A stretch of 64,000 nt of DNA, from NCBI RefSeq assembly GCF_004364245.1, contig NZ_SOAV01000005.1, positions 372,001-436,000 of the forward strand, given 5' to 3'. The position numbers and the translations under genes were made by a program. This stretch comes from Streptomyces sp. BK208. GTDB lineage: Bacteria > Actinomycetota > Actinomycetes > Streptomycetales > Streptomycetaceae. The notes under the pieces were generated by a model, which was not told where the DNA came from, searched no databases, and saw only the letters and a program-made list of their open reading frames with translations. This document shows positions 43,160 through 51,713 of this stretch, one piece after another; the stretch's first letter is position 1; every line of letters starts with the position of its first letter.

Positions 43160-44953
43160 GTGACATCTACCCCCCGAAGAGCCCGGCTGGCTCTTCCCGC
43201 GGCCACCGCCGCACTCGCCCTGTCGGGCGCGGTCCTCGCGGCCGCCCCCGCCCAGGCATCCGGCGGGGCTCCCGTCCCGCCCCGGCCGGCCGTCACCGAA
43301 CGTCCCGCCGCGGCGTCCAGCGCCGAGCTGATGCAGCGTGTCCAGAACTCCGCAGCCGCCCTCAAGAGCAGCGCCGCGAACGCCCCCGGCATGCGGCCGG
43401 AGGCATCCGAGGACGCCGAGGCTCCGGCCGGCCGGATCGATCCGAAGATCATCGGGGGCAAGGACGCCACGTTCTCCGAGGCGCCGTGGATGGTGCAGCT
43501 GTACTACGACGACGACATGGGCACCGACGACCCCGACGACGACGAGGGCTACTTCTGCGGCGGCACCCTGGTGGCCCCGGCGAAGGTCCTGACCGCCGCG
43601 CACTGCGTGTATGGGCTGGACTGGTCGGAGAGGGGAACCGTCGTCGCGGGTACCGCCCAGCTGCCCGTCGGCAAGGACCTGCATGGCGGCCGGGCCGTCG
43701 GCGTCTGGCGCCAGTGGGTCAACCCCACGTACCGGCCGAGCAGCACCTCGGGCGGCGACCTGGCGGTGCTCACGCTGACCGAGGCGCTGCCGTACAAGAC
43801 GCTCCGGACGACGACGAGCGGCGACACCGCCTCGTACGCCAACGGGACCCCGGCGACGGTGTACGGCTGGGGGCGCACCAGCTCCACCAGCCAGGACATC
43901 TCGCCGACCCTCAGGAAGGCGACCGTGCCGATGCGCTCGGACGCCCCCTGCACCTCGTACTGGGGCCCGGACTTCGTGCCCGGCCAGATGGCCTGCGCCG
44001 GCGACCCGGCCAGCGGTCAGGACGCCGGTACGGTCTCCGCGTGCAACGGCGACTCCGGCGGCCCGCTGGTCGTCAACGGGCGGATCGCCGGTGTGGTGTC
44101 CTGGGGCGTCAAGGACTGCGTCGCCTCGGGTGCCTACAGCGTCTACGCCAAGACCAGCTCCTACGTCGGTGAGGTCAACGCCCGCGTCGACGACACGGAC
44201 CTCGACTTCGACGGGCTGGCGGACCTGTTCGCCCGCACCCCGGGCGGCAAGGGGTACGAGTACTACTCGCTCGGCGACCGGTCGCCCTACCTTGGCAAGC
44301 GCCTCGCGCTGAGCGGTGACTGGGGCGGGCGGAGCCTGGTGCGCCAGGGCGACCTGGACCGCGACTTCCACCAGGACTACGTGTACCGCACGTCCAGCGG
44401 TGTGCTGTACACGCTCGCCTTCAACGGGGTCGACCGCTACGAGTCGATCCGCGTCGGCGCCGGCTGGAACGTCATGAAGGACATCCGCGTCCCGGGCGAC
44501 CTCTCCGGGGACGCCCTGCCCGACCTGGTGGCCAAGGACAAGGACGGCGTCCTGTGGCTCTACCCGGGCAAGGGCGACGGCACGTTCGGCAGCCGCGTCA
44601 GGATCGGCGGCGGCTGGGCCTCGTACACGATCACCGGCAAGGGCGACTACAACCGCGACGGCAGGCCCGACCTGCTGGCGCGGGACGGCTCGGGCGTCCT
44701 GTGGCTGTACCCGGGCACCGGGAAGGCCGCGCCGGCGCTCGGCAGCCGGGTCAAGGTCGGCGGCGGCTGGTCCGTCTACGGCGCCTTCGCCACCGCCGGT
44801 GACACCACCGGTGACGGCAGGCCCGACCTGCTGGCCCGCGACTCCTCCGGGGCGATGTGGCTGTACAAGGGAACCGGCAAGTCGGGCACGGCCACGTTCA
44901 AGGCCCGCACCCGCGTCGGGGCCGGCTGGAACGCGTTCGACCTGTTCGGCTGA
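43160..44953 (+). CDS. Secreted trypsin-like protease with FG-GAP repeats
   Basis: A 597-residue exported protein. The signal peptide is Arg-rich then hydrophobic (LALPAATAALALSGAVLAAA, cleavage near AQA-SG). A propeptide-like stretch precedes IIGGKDATFSEAPWMVQL, the typical mature N-terminus of S1 proteases. The triad is in VLTAAHCVYG, GGDLAVLTL and NGDSGGPLVV. The C-terminal half contains four FG-GAP/VCBS-like repeats (GDYNRDGRPDLLARDGSGVL and similar), which form a beta-propeller or calcium-binding module and suggest binding to polymer or matrix. GTG 43160 has AGGAGA upstream. It is a single gene between rho and the LCP gene. Confidence 0.9.
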   Translation: MTSTPRRARLALPAATAALALSGAVLAAAPAQASGGAPVPPRPAVTERPAAASSAELMQRVQNSAAALKSSAANAPGMRPEASEDAEAPAGRIDPKIIGGKDATFSEAPWMVQLYYDDDMGTDDPDDDEGYFCGGTLVAPAKVLTAAHCVYGLDWSERGTVVAGTAQLPVGKDLHGGRAVGVWRQWVNPTYRPSSTSGGDLAVLTLTEALPYKTLRTTTSGDTASYANGTPATVYGWGRTSSTSQDISPTLRKATVPMRSDAPCTSYWGPDFVPGQMACAGDPASGQDAGTVSACNGDSGGPLVVNGRIAGVVSWGVKDCVASGAYSVYAKTSSYVGEVNARVDDTDLDFDGLADLFARTPGGKGYEYYSLGDRSPYLGKRLALSGDWGGRSLVRQGDLDRDFHQDYVYRTSSGVLYTLAFNGVDRYESIRVGAGWNVMKDIRVPGDLSGDALPDLVAKDKDGVLWLYPGKGDGTFGSRVRIGGGWASYTITGKGDYNRDGRPDLLARDGSGVLWLYPGTGKAAPALGSRVKVGGGWSVYGAFATAGDTTGDGRPDLLARDSSGAMWLYKGTGKSGTATFKARTRVGAGWNAFDLFG

Positions 44954-45290
44954 GAACGGCGCCAGGGGCCGCCTCCGCTTCGGGGGCGGCCCCTTCGTCA
45001 TGGGCCCCACCTGCGACCTTCGCCACACGCGCCGTCCCGGCGGGCGCCCCGGCGCGGCGGGGCCGAGGCCCGCCGACGCGCAGGTCAGCGGGGCGGAGGA
45101 CCGCGCGGTGAATACGCTCCGTCACCGTTTCCGCACCGGGTCGCCACAGTCCGTTGTGCAACCCTGTCCCGAGTTCCCCCGTCCCACTCACGGGGGGACC
45201 ATGGTGAGGTAGCGGCCCCGACACCGACGGAGCCGGCCGACCCGACCCCGACCCCAGGGGGTAACCGACCGGACGAACACCGAGGAGCCC
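44954..45290. other. Intergenic region with two hairpins
   Basis: A 337-base gap. It has a terminator hairpin at 44964-44994 and a second hairpin GTTCCCCCGT/ACGGGGGGAC at 45173-45199 that may belong to the LCP gene leader. No gene is supported between them. Confidence 0.5.
44964..44994 (+). terminator. Terminator after protease gene
   Basis: AGGGGCCGCC pairs with GGCGGCCCCT (10 bp) around an 11-base loop, followed by TCGTC. It lies 11 bases after the stop. Confidence 0.75.
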
Positions 45291-46436
45291 ATGTCCGCCG
45301 AGAGCACGCCGGATCCCGCGATACCCGACCCCGGCAGGTCCCGCACCGGACCCGGCCACCGGGGCAAGGGCCGACGCCGCAAGCCCAGAGCCAAGCGCCG
45401 CAAGGCCCTGCTCGTCGCGGCCTGGAGCGCCGCCGGCATCGTCGTCCTGGGCGGCACCGGAGCGGGAGTCCTGTACTTCAAGCTCAACGGCAACCTGACG
45501 AGCGTCGACATCGACCAGGCACTCGGCGCCGACCGGCCCGAGAAGACCGACAACGGCTCCGAGAACATCCTGGTCCTCGGCTCCGACACCCGCTCGGGCG
45601 GCAACAAGAAGCTCGGCGGCGGCACCGACGACGGCACCGCCCGCTCGGACACGGCGATGATCGTGCACGTCCACCAGGGCCACAAGAGCGCCAGCGTGGT
45701 CTCCATCCCGCGCGACACCCTCATCGACCGCCCCGACTGCACCGGCACCGACGGCACCGAGCACCCCGCGGCCCAGGACGTCATGTTCAACTCCGCGTAC
45801 TCCACCGGCGGCGCCGCCTGCGCCGTGAAGACCGTCGAGTCGGTCAGCGGCCTGCGCATGGACCACTACCTGGAAGTCGACTTCAGCGGCTTCCAGAACC
45901 TCATCGACGACCTCGGCGGCGTCGAGGTCAGTACCACCGAGGACATCAAGGACCCCGACAGCCATCTCGACCTCACGGCCGGCACCCACCGGCTCGACGG
46001 CGAGCAGGCGCTCGGCCTGGTCCGCACCCGGCACGGCGTCGGCGACGGCTCCGACCTCGGCCGCATCCAGCTCCAGCAGGCCTTCGTCAAGGCCCTGGTC
46101 GACCAGGTCAAGGACGTCGGCCTGCTCGGCAACCCCAAGAAGCTGTACGACATCGCCGACACCGCCACCAAGACCGTGACCACCGACTCCGACCTGGGCT
46201 CGGTGAACTCCCTGATGTCCTTCGCGACCGGCCTGAAGGGGATCGGCCCGGACAAGATGCACATGGTCACCATGCCGGTGGTCTACGACCCCGCCGACGC
46301 CAACCGCGTCCTGGTCGAGAAGGACAAGGCCCAGCAGGTCTGGACGGCCCTGAAGAACGACCGTCCGATCCCGAAGTCGGCCACGCAGGGCACGGCCACC
46401 GGCGAGGCCGACGGCGTCGTCGGCGCCGGGGAATAG
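45291..46436 (+). CDS. LytR-CpsA-Psr (LCP) family protein
   Basis: A 381-residue membrane-anchored LCP protein. A basic cytoplasmic N-terminus ([20 protein letters not shown]) precedes one membrane helix ([18 protein letters not shown]) and the extracytoplasmic LCP domain. Domain motifs are [57 protein letters not shown] and [19 protein letters not shown], with the polyprenyl-phosphate-binding Arg and Asp residues kept. LCP proteins transfer secondary wall polymers such as teichoic or teichuronic acids onto peptidoglycan. GAGGAG is close before ATG 45291. Confidence 0.92.
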   Translation: MSAESTPDPAIPDPGRSRTGPGHRGKGRRRKPRAKRRKALLVAAWSAAGIVVLGGTGAGVLYFKLNGNLTSVDIDQALGADRPEKTDNGSENILVLGSDTRSGGNKKLGGGTDDGTARSDTAMIVHVHQGHKSASVVSIPRDTLIDRPDCTGTDGTEHPAAQDVMFNSAYSTGGAACAVKTVESVSGLRMDHYLEVDFSGFQNLIDDLGGVEVSTTEDIKDPDSHLDLTAGTHRLDGEQALGLVRTRHGVGDGSDLGRIQLQQAFVKALVDQVKDVGLLGNPKKLYDIADTATKTVTTDSDLGSVNSLMSFATGLKGIGPDKMHMVTMPVVYDPADANRVLVEKDKAQQVWTALKNDRPIPKSATQGTATGEADGVVGAGE

Positions 46437-46560
46437 ATCCCGCCGCCCCCCGGTTTTGGGAGATGCGGCCGGTCCTGGCAGACTGGTACGTCGGCTCCGG
46501 TTCACGCTCCCGCATCCCGCGGCTGCGACCCGGCGCCCTCCCGGAACAGTAGGAGACACC

Positions 46561-46785
46561 TTGAAGCGCGACATCCACCCCGAGTACGTCGAGACGCAGG
46601 TCAGCTGCACCTGTGGCGCGTCGTTCACCACCCGCAGCACCATTCAGTCCGGCACCATCCGGGCCGAGGTCTGCTCCGAGTGCCACCCGTTCTACACGGG
46701 CAAGCAGAAGATCCTCGACACCGGTGGCCGCGTGGCCCGCTTCGAGGCCCGCTTCGGCAAGGCTGCCGCCGGCTCCAAGAAGTAG
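46561..46785 (+). CDS. rpmE: Ribosomal protein L31, zinc-binding form
   Basis: A 74-residue large-subunit protein bridging the ribosomal subunits. Start [20 protein letters not shown] with a TTG codon at 46561, AGGAG 5 bases upstream. Zinc ligands are in SCTCGA and [11 protein letters not shown], so this is the C+ form; under zinc limitation Streptomyces use a paralogue without cysteines. The upstream in-frame ATG at 46456 gives non-family sequence. A canonical terminator follows. Confidence 0.96.
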   Translation: MKRDIHPEYVETQVSCTCGASFTTRSTIQSGTIRAEVCSECHPFYTGKQKILDTGGRVARFEARFGKAAAGSKK

Positions 46786-46797
46786 CGAGCCCCCAAC

Positions 46798-46850
46798 CGC
46801 CGGTCCACGGCCGCATCCCCTCCCCGGGGAGCGCCGGGACCGGCGTTTTT
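46798..46850 (+). terminator. Intrinsic terminator with T-tail after rpmE
   Basis: CGCCGGTCC (46798-46806) pairs with GGACCGGCG (46837-46845), followed by TTTTT (46846-46850); a second stem (CCCC/GGGG) sits in the loop. A T-tail of this length is uncommon in such GC-rich DNA. Confidence 0.85.
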
Positions 46851-46892
46851 GGTCGCCCGCCTTCCCTTCCCACGCAGTAGCAGGAGCCCAAG

Positions 46893-47969
46893 ATGTTCGA
46901 GGCCGTCGAGGAACTCGTCGCCGAGCACGCCGACCTGGAGAAGAAGCTCGCCGACCCGTCGGTCCACTCCGACCAGGCGAACGCGCGCAAGCTGAACAAG
47001 CGGTACGCCGAGCTGACCCCGATCGTCGCCACGTTCCGCTCCTGGAAGCAGACGGGCGACGACATCGAGACCGCGCGCGAGTTCGCCGCCGACGACCCGG
47101 ACTTCGCCGCCGAGGTCAAGGAGCTGGACAAGCAGCGCGAGGAGCTCACCGAGAAGCTGCGCCTGCTGCTCGTCCCGCGCGACCCCAGCGACGACAAGGA
47201 CGTCATCCTCGAGATCAAGGCTGGCGCCGGCGGCGACGAGTCGGCGCTCTTCGCGGGCGACCTGCTGCGCATGTACCTGCGCTACGCCGAGCGGATCGGC
47301 TGGAAGACCGAGATCATCGACGCCACCGAGTCCGAGCTGGGCGGCTACAAGGACGTCCAGGTCGCCGTGAAGACCAAGGGCGGCCAGGGCGCCACCGAGC
47401 CCGGACAGGGCGTCTGGGCGCGCCTGAAGTACGAGGGCGGCGTGCACCGCGTGCAGCGGGTCCCCGCGACCGAGTCCCAGGGCCGGATCCACACCTCCGC
47501 GGCCGGCGTGCTGGTCACGCCCGAGGCCGAGGAGATCGACGTCGAGATCAACCCGAACGACCTGCGCATCGACGTCTACCGCTCCTCCGGCCCCGGCGGC
47601 CAGTCCGTCAACACCACCGACTCCGCGGTGCGCATCACGCACCTGCCGACCGGAGTCGTCGCCTCCTGCCAGAACGAGAAGAGCCAGCTGCAGAACAAGG
47701 AGCAGGCGATGCGTATCCTGCGCTCCAGGCTGCTCGCGGCGGCGCAGGAGGAGGCGGAGCGGGAGGCCGCGGACGCCCGGCGCAGCCAGGTCCGCACCGT
47801 CGACCGCTCCGAGAAGATCCGCACGTACAACTTCCCCGAGAACCGCATCTCGGACCACCGCGTCGGCTTCAAGGCGTACAACCTGGACCAGGTCCTGGAC
47901 GGCGACCTCGACTCGGTGATCCAGGCCTGCGTCGACGCGGACTCGGCGGCCAAGCTCGCCGCCGCGTAA
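46893..47969 (+). CDS. prfA: Peptide chain release factor 1
   Basis: A 358-residue class-I release factor that reads UAA and UAG. The peptidyl-tRNA hydrolysis motif is [17 protein letters not shown]. Codon recognition lies in the PAT-like region; [15 protein letters not shown] shows the PAT tripeptide of RF1. The first domain is helical ([20 protein letters not shown]). AGGAGCCC precedes ATG 46893. prmC follows after 30 bases and encodes its methyltransferase. Confidence 0.97.
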   Translation: MFEAVEELVAEHADLEKKLADPSVHSDQANARKLNKRYAELTPIVATFRSWKQTGDDIETAREFAADDPDFAAEVKELDKQREELTEKLRLLLVPRDPSDDKDVILEIKAGAGGDESALFAGDLLRMYLRYAERIGWKTEIIDATESELGGYKDVQVAVKTKGGQGATEPGQGVWARLKYEGGVHRVQRVPATESQGRIHTSAAGVLVTPEAEEIDVEINPNDLRIDVYRSSGPGGQSVNTTDSAVRITHLPTGVVASCQNEKSQLQNKEQAMRILRSRLLAAAQEEAEREAADARRSQVRTVDRSEKIRTYNFPENRISDHRVGFKAYNLDQVLDGDLDSVIQACVDADSAAKLAAA

Positions 47970-47999
47970 GCCCCCCGTACGACAGCCCGGAGGACCAGC

Positions 48000-48845
48000 G
48001 TGAACCTGCTGCTCATGGAGGTGGCCCAGGCCACCCAGCGGCTGGCCGACGCCGGCGTGCCCTCGCCGCGCACCGACGCGGAGGAGCTCGCCGCGCACCT
48101 GCACGGCGTCAAGCGGGGTGAGCTGCACACCGTGCCGGACGCGGACTTCGACGCCCGGTACTGGGAGGTCGTCGCCCGCCGCGAGGCGCGTGAACCGCTC
48201 CAGCACATCACCGGCCGCGCCTACTTCCGCTACCTGGAGCTCCAGGTGGGCCCCGGCGTCTTCGTGCCCCGTCCCGAGACCGAGTCGGTCGTCGGCTGGG
48301 CCATAGACGCCGTGCGGGCCATGGACGTCGTGGAGCCCTGCATCGTCGACCTGTGCACCGGCTCCGGAGCCATCGCGCTCGCCCTCGCCCAGGAGGTGCC
48401 GCGCTCGCGCGTGCACGCCGTGGAGCTGTCCGAGGACGCCCTGGTGTGGACCCGCAAGAACATGGCGGGGTCCAGGGTCGACCTGCGCCAGGGAGACGCC
48501 CTGACCGCCTTCCCCGACCTCGACGGCCAGGTCGACCTGGTCGTCTCCAACCCGCCGTACATCCCGCTCACCGAGTGGGAGTACGTCGCCCCCGAGGCCC
48601 GCGACCACGACCCGGAGCTGGCCCTGTTCTCCGGCGAGGACGGCCTCGACCTCATCCGCGGCCTGGAACGAACCGCGCACCGCCTGCTGCGCCCCGGCGG
48701 CGTGGTCGTCGTCGAGCACGCCGACACCCAGGGCGGCCAGGTGCCGTGGATCTTCACCGAGGAGCGGGGCTGGGCCGACGCGGCCGACCACCCCGACCTC
48801 AACAACCGGCCCAGGTTCGCGACCGCCCGCAAGGCACTGCCGTGA
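48000..48845 (+). CDS. prmC: Release factor glutamine methyltransferase
   Basis: A 281-residue AdoMet-dependent enzyme that methylates the glutamine of the GGQ motif in release factors, including the product of the preceding gene. The AdoMet loop is IVDLCTGSGAIALALAQEV and the catalytic motif NPPY is in VVSNPPYIPLTEWEY. The N-terminal helical domain (EVAQATQRLADAGVPSPR) binds the release factor. GGAGGACC lies before GTG 48000. Confidence 0.95.
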   Translation: MNLLLMEVAQATQRLADAGVPSPRTDAEELAAHLHGVKRGELHTVPDADFDARYWEVVARREAREPLQHITGRAYFRYLELQVGPGVFVPRPETESVVGWAIDAVRAMDVVEPCIVDLCTGSGAIALALAQEVPRSRVHAVELSEDALVWTRKNMAGSRVDLRQGDALTAFPDLDGQVDLVVSNPPYIPLTEWEYVAPEARDHDPELALFSGEDGLDLIRGLERTAHRLLRPGGVVVVEHADTQGGQVPWIFTEERGWADAADHPDLNNRPRFATARKALP

Positions 48846-48901
48846 GCGACCGCACCCCGCTGACTTCGACCCCGCAGTACGTGTACGAGGAGGCCCGCTA
48901 A
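48842..48901 (+). CDS. Possible 19-residue ORF between prmC and tsaC
   Basis: GTG 48842 overlaps the prmC stop (GTGA) and reads SDRTPLTSTPQYVYEEAR to TAA at 48899-48901, abutting the ATG of the next gene. The GAGGAGG within it is probably the Shine-Dalgarno of that next gene. It may simply couple translation; no function is known. Confidence 0.3.
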   Translation: MSDRTPLTSTPQYVYEEAR

Positions 48902-49549
48902 ATGGCACGGCGTTACGACACCAATGACGCGACCGACCGAGTGACCGGTCTGCGCGAGGCCGCCTCCGCCGTCCGCCGGGGCGAACTCGTCGTGCTGCCG
49001 ACCGACACCGTGTACGGCATCGGCGCCGACGCCTTCACCGCGGAGGCCGTCGGCGACCTGCTGGAGGCCAAGGGACGGGGCCGCAACATGCCCTCCCCGG
49101 TCCTCATCGGCTCGCCCAACACCCTGCACGGCCTCGTCACGGACTTCTCCGAGATGGCCTGGGAACTGGTCGACGCCTTCTGGCCCGGCGCGCTGACGCT
49201 GGTCGCCAAGCACCAGCCGTCGCTGCAGTGGGACCTCGGCGACACCCGGGGCACCGTCGCCGTCCGCATGCCGCTGCACCCGGTCGCCATCGAGCTGCTC
49301 ACCGAGGTCGGCCCGATGGCCGTCTCCTCCGCCAACCTGACCGGCCACCCGTCCCCCGAGGACTGCGACGCCGCCCAGCAGATGCTCGGCGACTCCGTCT
49401 CCGTCTACCTCGACGGCGGCCCCACGCCCGGCAACGTCCCGTCGTCCATCGTCGACGTCACCCGCGAGGTGCCGGTCCTGCTGCGCGCGGGAGCGCTGTC
49501 GGCGGAGGAACTGCGCAAGGTGGTACCCGACCTCGAGGTGGCGAATTGA
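48902..49549 (+). CDS. tsaC: L-threonylcarbamoyladenylate synthase (Sua5/YrdC)
   Basis: A 215-residue YrdC-family protein making threonylcarbamoyl-AMP for the t6A37 modification of tRNAs that read ANN codons. Family sequence includes GELVVLPTDTVYGIGADAF, EAKGRGRNMPSPVLIG and GTVAVRMPLHP, ending VLLRAGALSAEELRKVVPD. GAGGAGG lies 8 bases before ATG 48902. The stop overlaps the next gene start as TTGA, so the group prmC-tsaC-phosphatase is coupled. Confidence 0.93.
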   Translation: MARRYDTNDATDRVTGLREAASAVRRGELVVLPTDTVYGIGADAFTAEAVGDLLEAKGRGRNMPSPVLIGSPNTLHGLVTDFSEMAWELVDAFWPGALTLVAKHQPSLQWDLGDTRGTVAVRMPLHPVAIELLTEVGPMAVSSANLTGHPSPEDCDAAQQMLGDSVSVYLDGGPTPGNVPSSIVDVTREVPVLLRAGALSAEELRKVVPDLEVAN

Positions 49550-50226
49550 CGGCCCCTGAGACGGGGCGTGGCATAGGCAACGGGGAACGCGCCGCGGAGA
49601 TCACGACCACGTTCGTCGGACTGCCGCGCGACAGCTTCCGCATCCTCCACGTCAGCACCGGAAACGTCTGCCGCTCGCCCATCACCGAGCGGCTGACCCG
49701 GCACGCGGTGAAGGAGCGGCTCGGCGTCCTGGGCGGCGGCCTGATCGTGGAGAGCGCCGGCACATGGGGCCACGAGGGCGCCCCCATGGAGGCGAACGCC
49801 GAGACGGTCCTCGCGGACTTCGGCGCCGACCCGGCCGGGTTCACCGGGCGCGAGCTGCTCGACGAGCACGTCATCCGCGCCGACCTGGTGCTCACCGCCA
49901 CCCGGGACCACCGGGCCCAGGTCATCTCCATGGGCCACTCGGCGGGCCTGCGCACCTTCACCCTCAAGGAGTTCACCCGCCTGGTGAACGCCATCGACCC
50001 GGCCACCCTGCCGCCCCTGGAGGACGGCGTGGTGACCCGCGCCCGCGCCCTGGTCCGCGCCGCGGCCGCGCTGCGCGGGTGGCTCCTCGCCCCCACGGTG
50101 GAGGCGGACGAGGTGTACGACCCGTACGGCGCACCGCTGCCGTTCTTCCGCTCGATCGGCGACGAGATACACCAGGCCCTGGACCCGGTCGTGACCGCGC
50201 TGACCGGGGTGCCCGCGCGGACGTAG
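49546..50226 (+). CDS. LMW protein-tyrosine-phosphatase homologue lacking catalytic Cys
   Basis: A 226-residue protein of the low-molecular-weight phosphatase family. The P-loop reads HVSTGNVCRSPITERL, against the family V-C-x-G-N-x-C-R-S: the second Cys (42), Arg43 and Ser are kept, but the nucleophile is Ser37 (codon AGC at 49654). The general-acid segment VYDPYGAPLPFFR near the C-terminus is kept. It should bind phosphate but not form the cysteinyl-phosphate intermediate, so it may be a pseudophosphatase. TTG 49546 overlaps the tsaC stop with GAGGTGG upstream; the N-terminal 30 residues before the fold are unusual. Confidence 0.88.
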   Translation: MTAPETGRGIGNGERAAEITTTFVGLPRDSFRILHVSTGNVCRSPITERLTRHAVKERLGVLGGGLIVESAGTWGHEGAPMEANAETVLADFGADPAGFTGRELLDEHVIRADLVLTATRDHRAQVISMGHSAGLRTFTLKEFTRLVNAIDPATLPPLEDGVVTRARALVRAAAALRGWLLAPTVEADEVYDPYGAPLPFFRSIGDEIHQALDPVVTALTGVPART

Positions 50227-50313
50227 CGCGCCGCCCGGGCACGCCGGGCGCCTGCGCCGCGGCGGGCCTACATTGGTCGTACGTCACCGTCGACGCACGC
50301 CCCGGAGCGCACC

Positions 50314-51570
50314 ATGTCGGTCACCCACGACATCATCGAGGCCGATGACAGCTCGCTCGGAGTCCTGCCGCGCCAGGATCCCGAGCTGGCCGAGATCCTG
50401 TTCGCGGAAGGCCGCCGGCAGGCGACGACGCTGCAGCTGATCGCCGCCGAGAACTTCACGTCACCCGCCGTGCTGGCCGCCCTCGGCTCGCCACTGGCCA
50501 ACAAGTACGCGGAGGGCTACCCCGGCGCCCGCCACCACGGCGGCTGCGAGATCGTGGACGTCGCGGAGCGGCTGGCCGCGCAGCGGGCCCAGGACCTCTT
50601 CGGCGCCGAGCACGCCAACGTGCAGCCCCACTCCGGCTCCTCCGCCGTGCTGGCCGCCTACGCCGCCCTCCTGCGCCCCGGTGACACCGTCCTCGCCCTC
50701 GGGCTGCCCCACGGCGGTCACCTCACCCACGGTTCGCCGGCGAACTTCTCCGGCCGCTGGTTCGACTTCGTCGGCTACGGCGTGGACGCGGAGACCGGGC
50801 TGACGGACCACGACCAGGTGCGCGCCCTGGCCCGCGCCCGCCGGCCGAAGGCGATCGTCTGCGGTTCCATCGCCTACCCCCGCCATCTCGACTACGCGGC
50901 CTTCCGTGACATCGCCGACGAGGTGGGCGCCTACCTCATCGCCGACGCAGCCCACCCGATCGGGCTGGTCGCCGGGGGAGCGGCGCCCAGCCCGGTGCCG
51001 TACGCCGACATCGTGTGCGCCACCACCCACAAGGTGCTGCGCGGACCCCGCGGCGGCATGATCCTGTGCGGAAGCGAACTCGCCGAGCGGGTCGACCGGG
51101 CCGTCTTCCCGTTCACCCAGGGCGGTGCCCAGATGCACACCGTCGCCGCCAAGGCCGTCGCCTTCGGGGAGGCGGCGACCCCCGCCTTCGCCGCCTACGC
51201 CCACCAGGTGGTCGCCAACGCCCGCGCGCTCGCCGCCCACCTGGCCGCCGAGGGCCTGATCGTCACCACCGGCGGTACCGACACCCACCTGATCACCGCC
51301 GACCCCGCCCCGCTCGGCGTCGACGGGAAGACCGCCAGGGGGCGGCTCGCGGCGGCCGGGATCGTGCTGGACTGCTGCGCCCTGCCGCACGGCGACGCCC
51401 GCGGCCTGCGCCTGGGTACGGCCGCCGTGACCACGCAGGGCATGGGGGAGCGGGAGATGCGGGCGGTGGCCACCCTGCTCGCCGGAGTGCTGCGCGGCAC
51501 CACGGACCCGGCCGCGGCACGGGCCGACGTACGGGACCTGACCGCGCAGTTCCCGCCCTACCCGGACTGA
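50314..51570 (+). CDS. glyA: Serine hydroxymethyltransferase
   Basis: A 418-residue PLP enzyme that interconverts serine and glycine with tetrahydrofolate. The internal-aldimine lysine is in VCATTHKVLRGPRGGMIL, and conserved segments include LIAAENFTSPAVLAALGSPL, NKYAEGYPGARHHGGCEIVD and NVQPHSGSSAVLAAYAALL. S. coelicolor has several glyA paralogues; this position corresponds to one of them, so it need not be the main housekeeping enzyme. ATG 50314 is chosen as the only start giving the family N-terminus. It is followed by a gap of 143 bases. Confidence 0.93.
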   Translation: MSVTHDIIEADDSSLGVLPRQDPELAEILFAEGRRQATTLQLIAAENFTSPAVLAALGSPLANKYAEGYPGARHHGGCEIVDVAERLAAQRAQDLFGAEHANVQPHSGSSAVLAAYAALLRPGDTVLALGLPHGGHLTHGSPANFSGRWFDFVGYGVDAETGLTDHDQVRALARARRPKAIVCGSIAYPRHLDYAAFRDIADEVGAYLIADAAHPIGLVAGGAAPSPVPYADIVCATTHKVLRGPRGGMILCGSELAERVDRAVFPFTQGGAQMHTVAAKAVAFGEAATPAFAAYAHQVVANARALAAHLAAEGLIVTTGGTDTHLITADPAPLGVDGKTARGRLAAAGIVLDCCALPHGDARGLRLGTAAVTTQGMGEREMRAVATLLAGVLRGTTDPAAARADVRDLTAQFPPYPD

Positions 51571-51713
51571 GGACGGGTAGGCGTACAGGCGTACCCGTCC
51601 ACCCGTGCAACCATCGTCGGTACCCGGAAGTCCTCCACCGTATGCGTCGCACCGCCGAGCGCATCGTTAGGGTGTGGGGTCGAGGATGGCCAGCGAGACC
51701 TGTGGGGAAGCCC

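Noticed and set aside
40587..43166. 859-codon minus-strand frame opposite rho
   Set aside because: Rho on the plus strand has complete motifs; this frame is Leu/Val/Gly filler.
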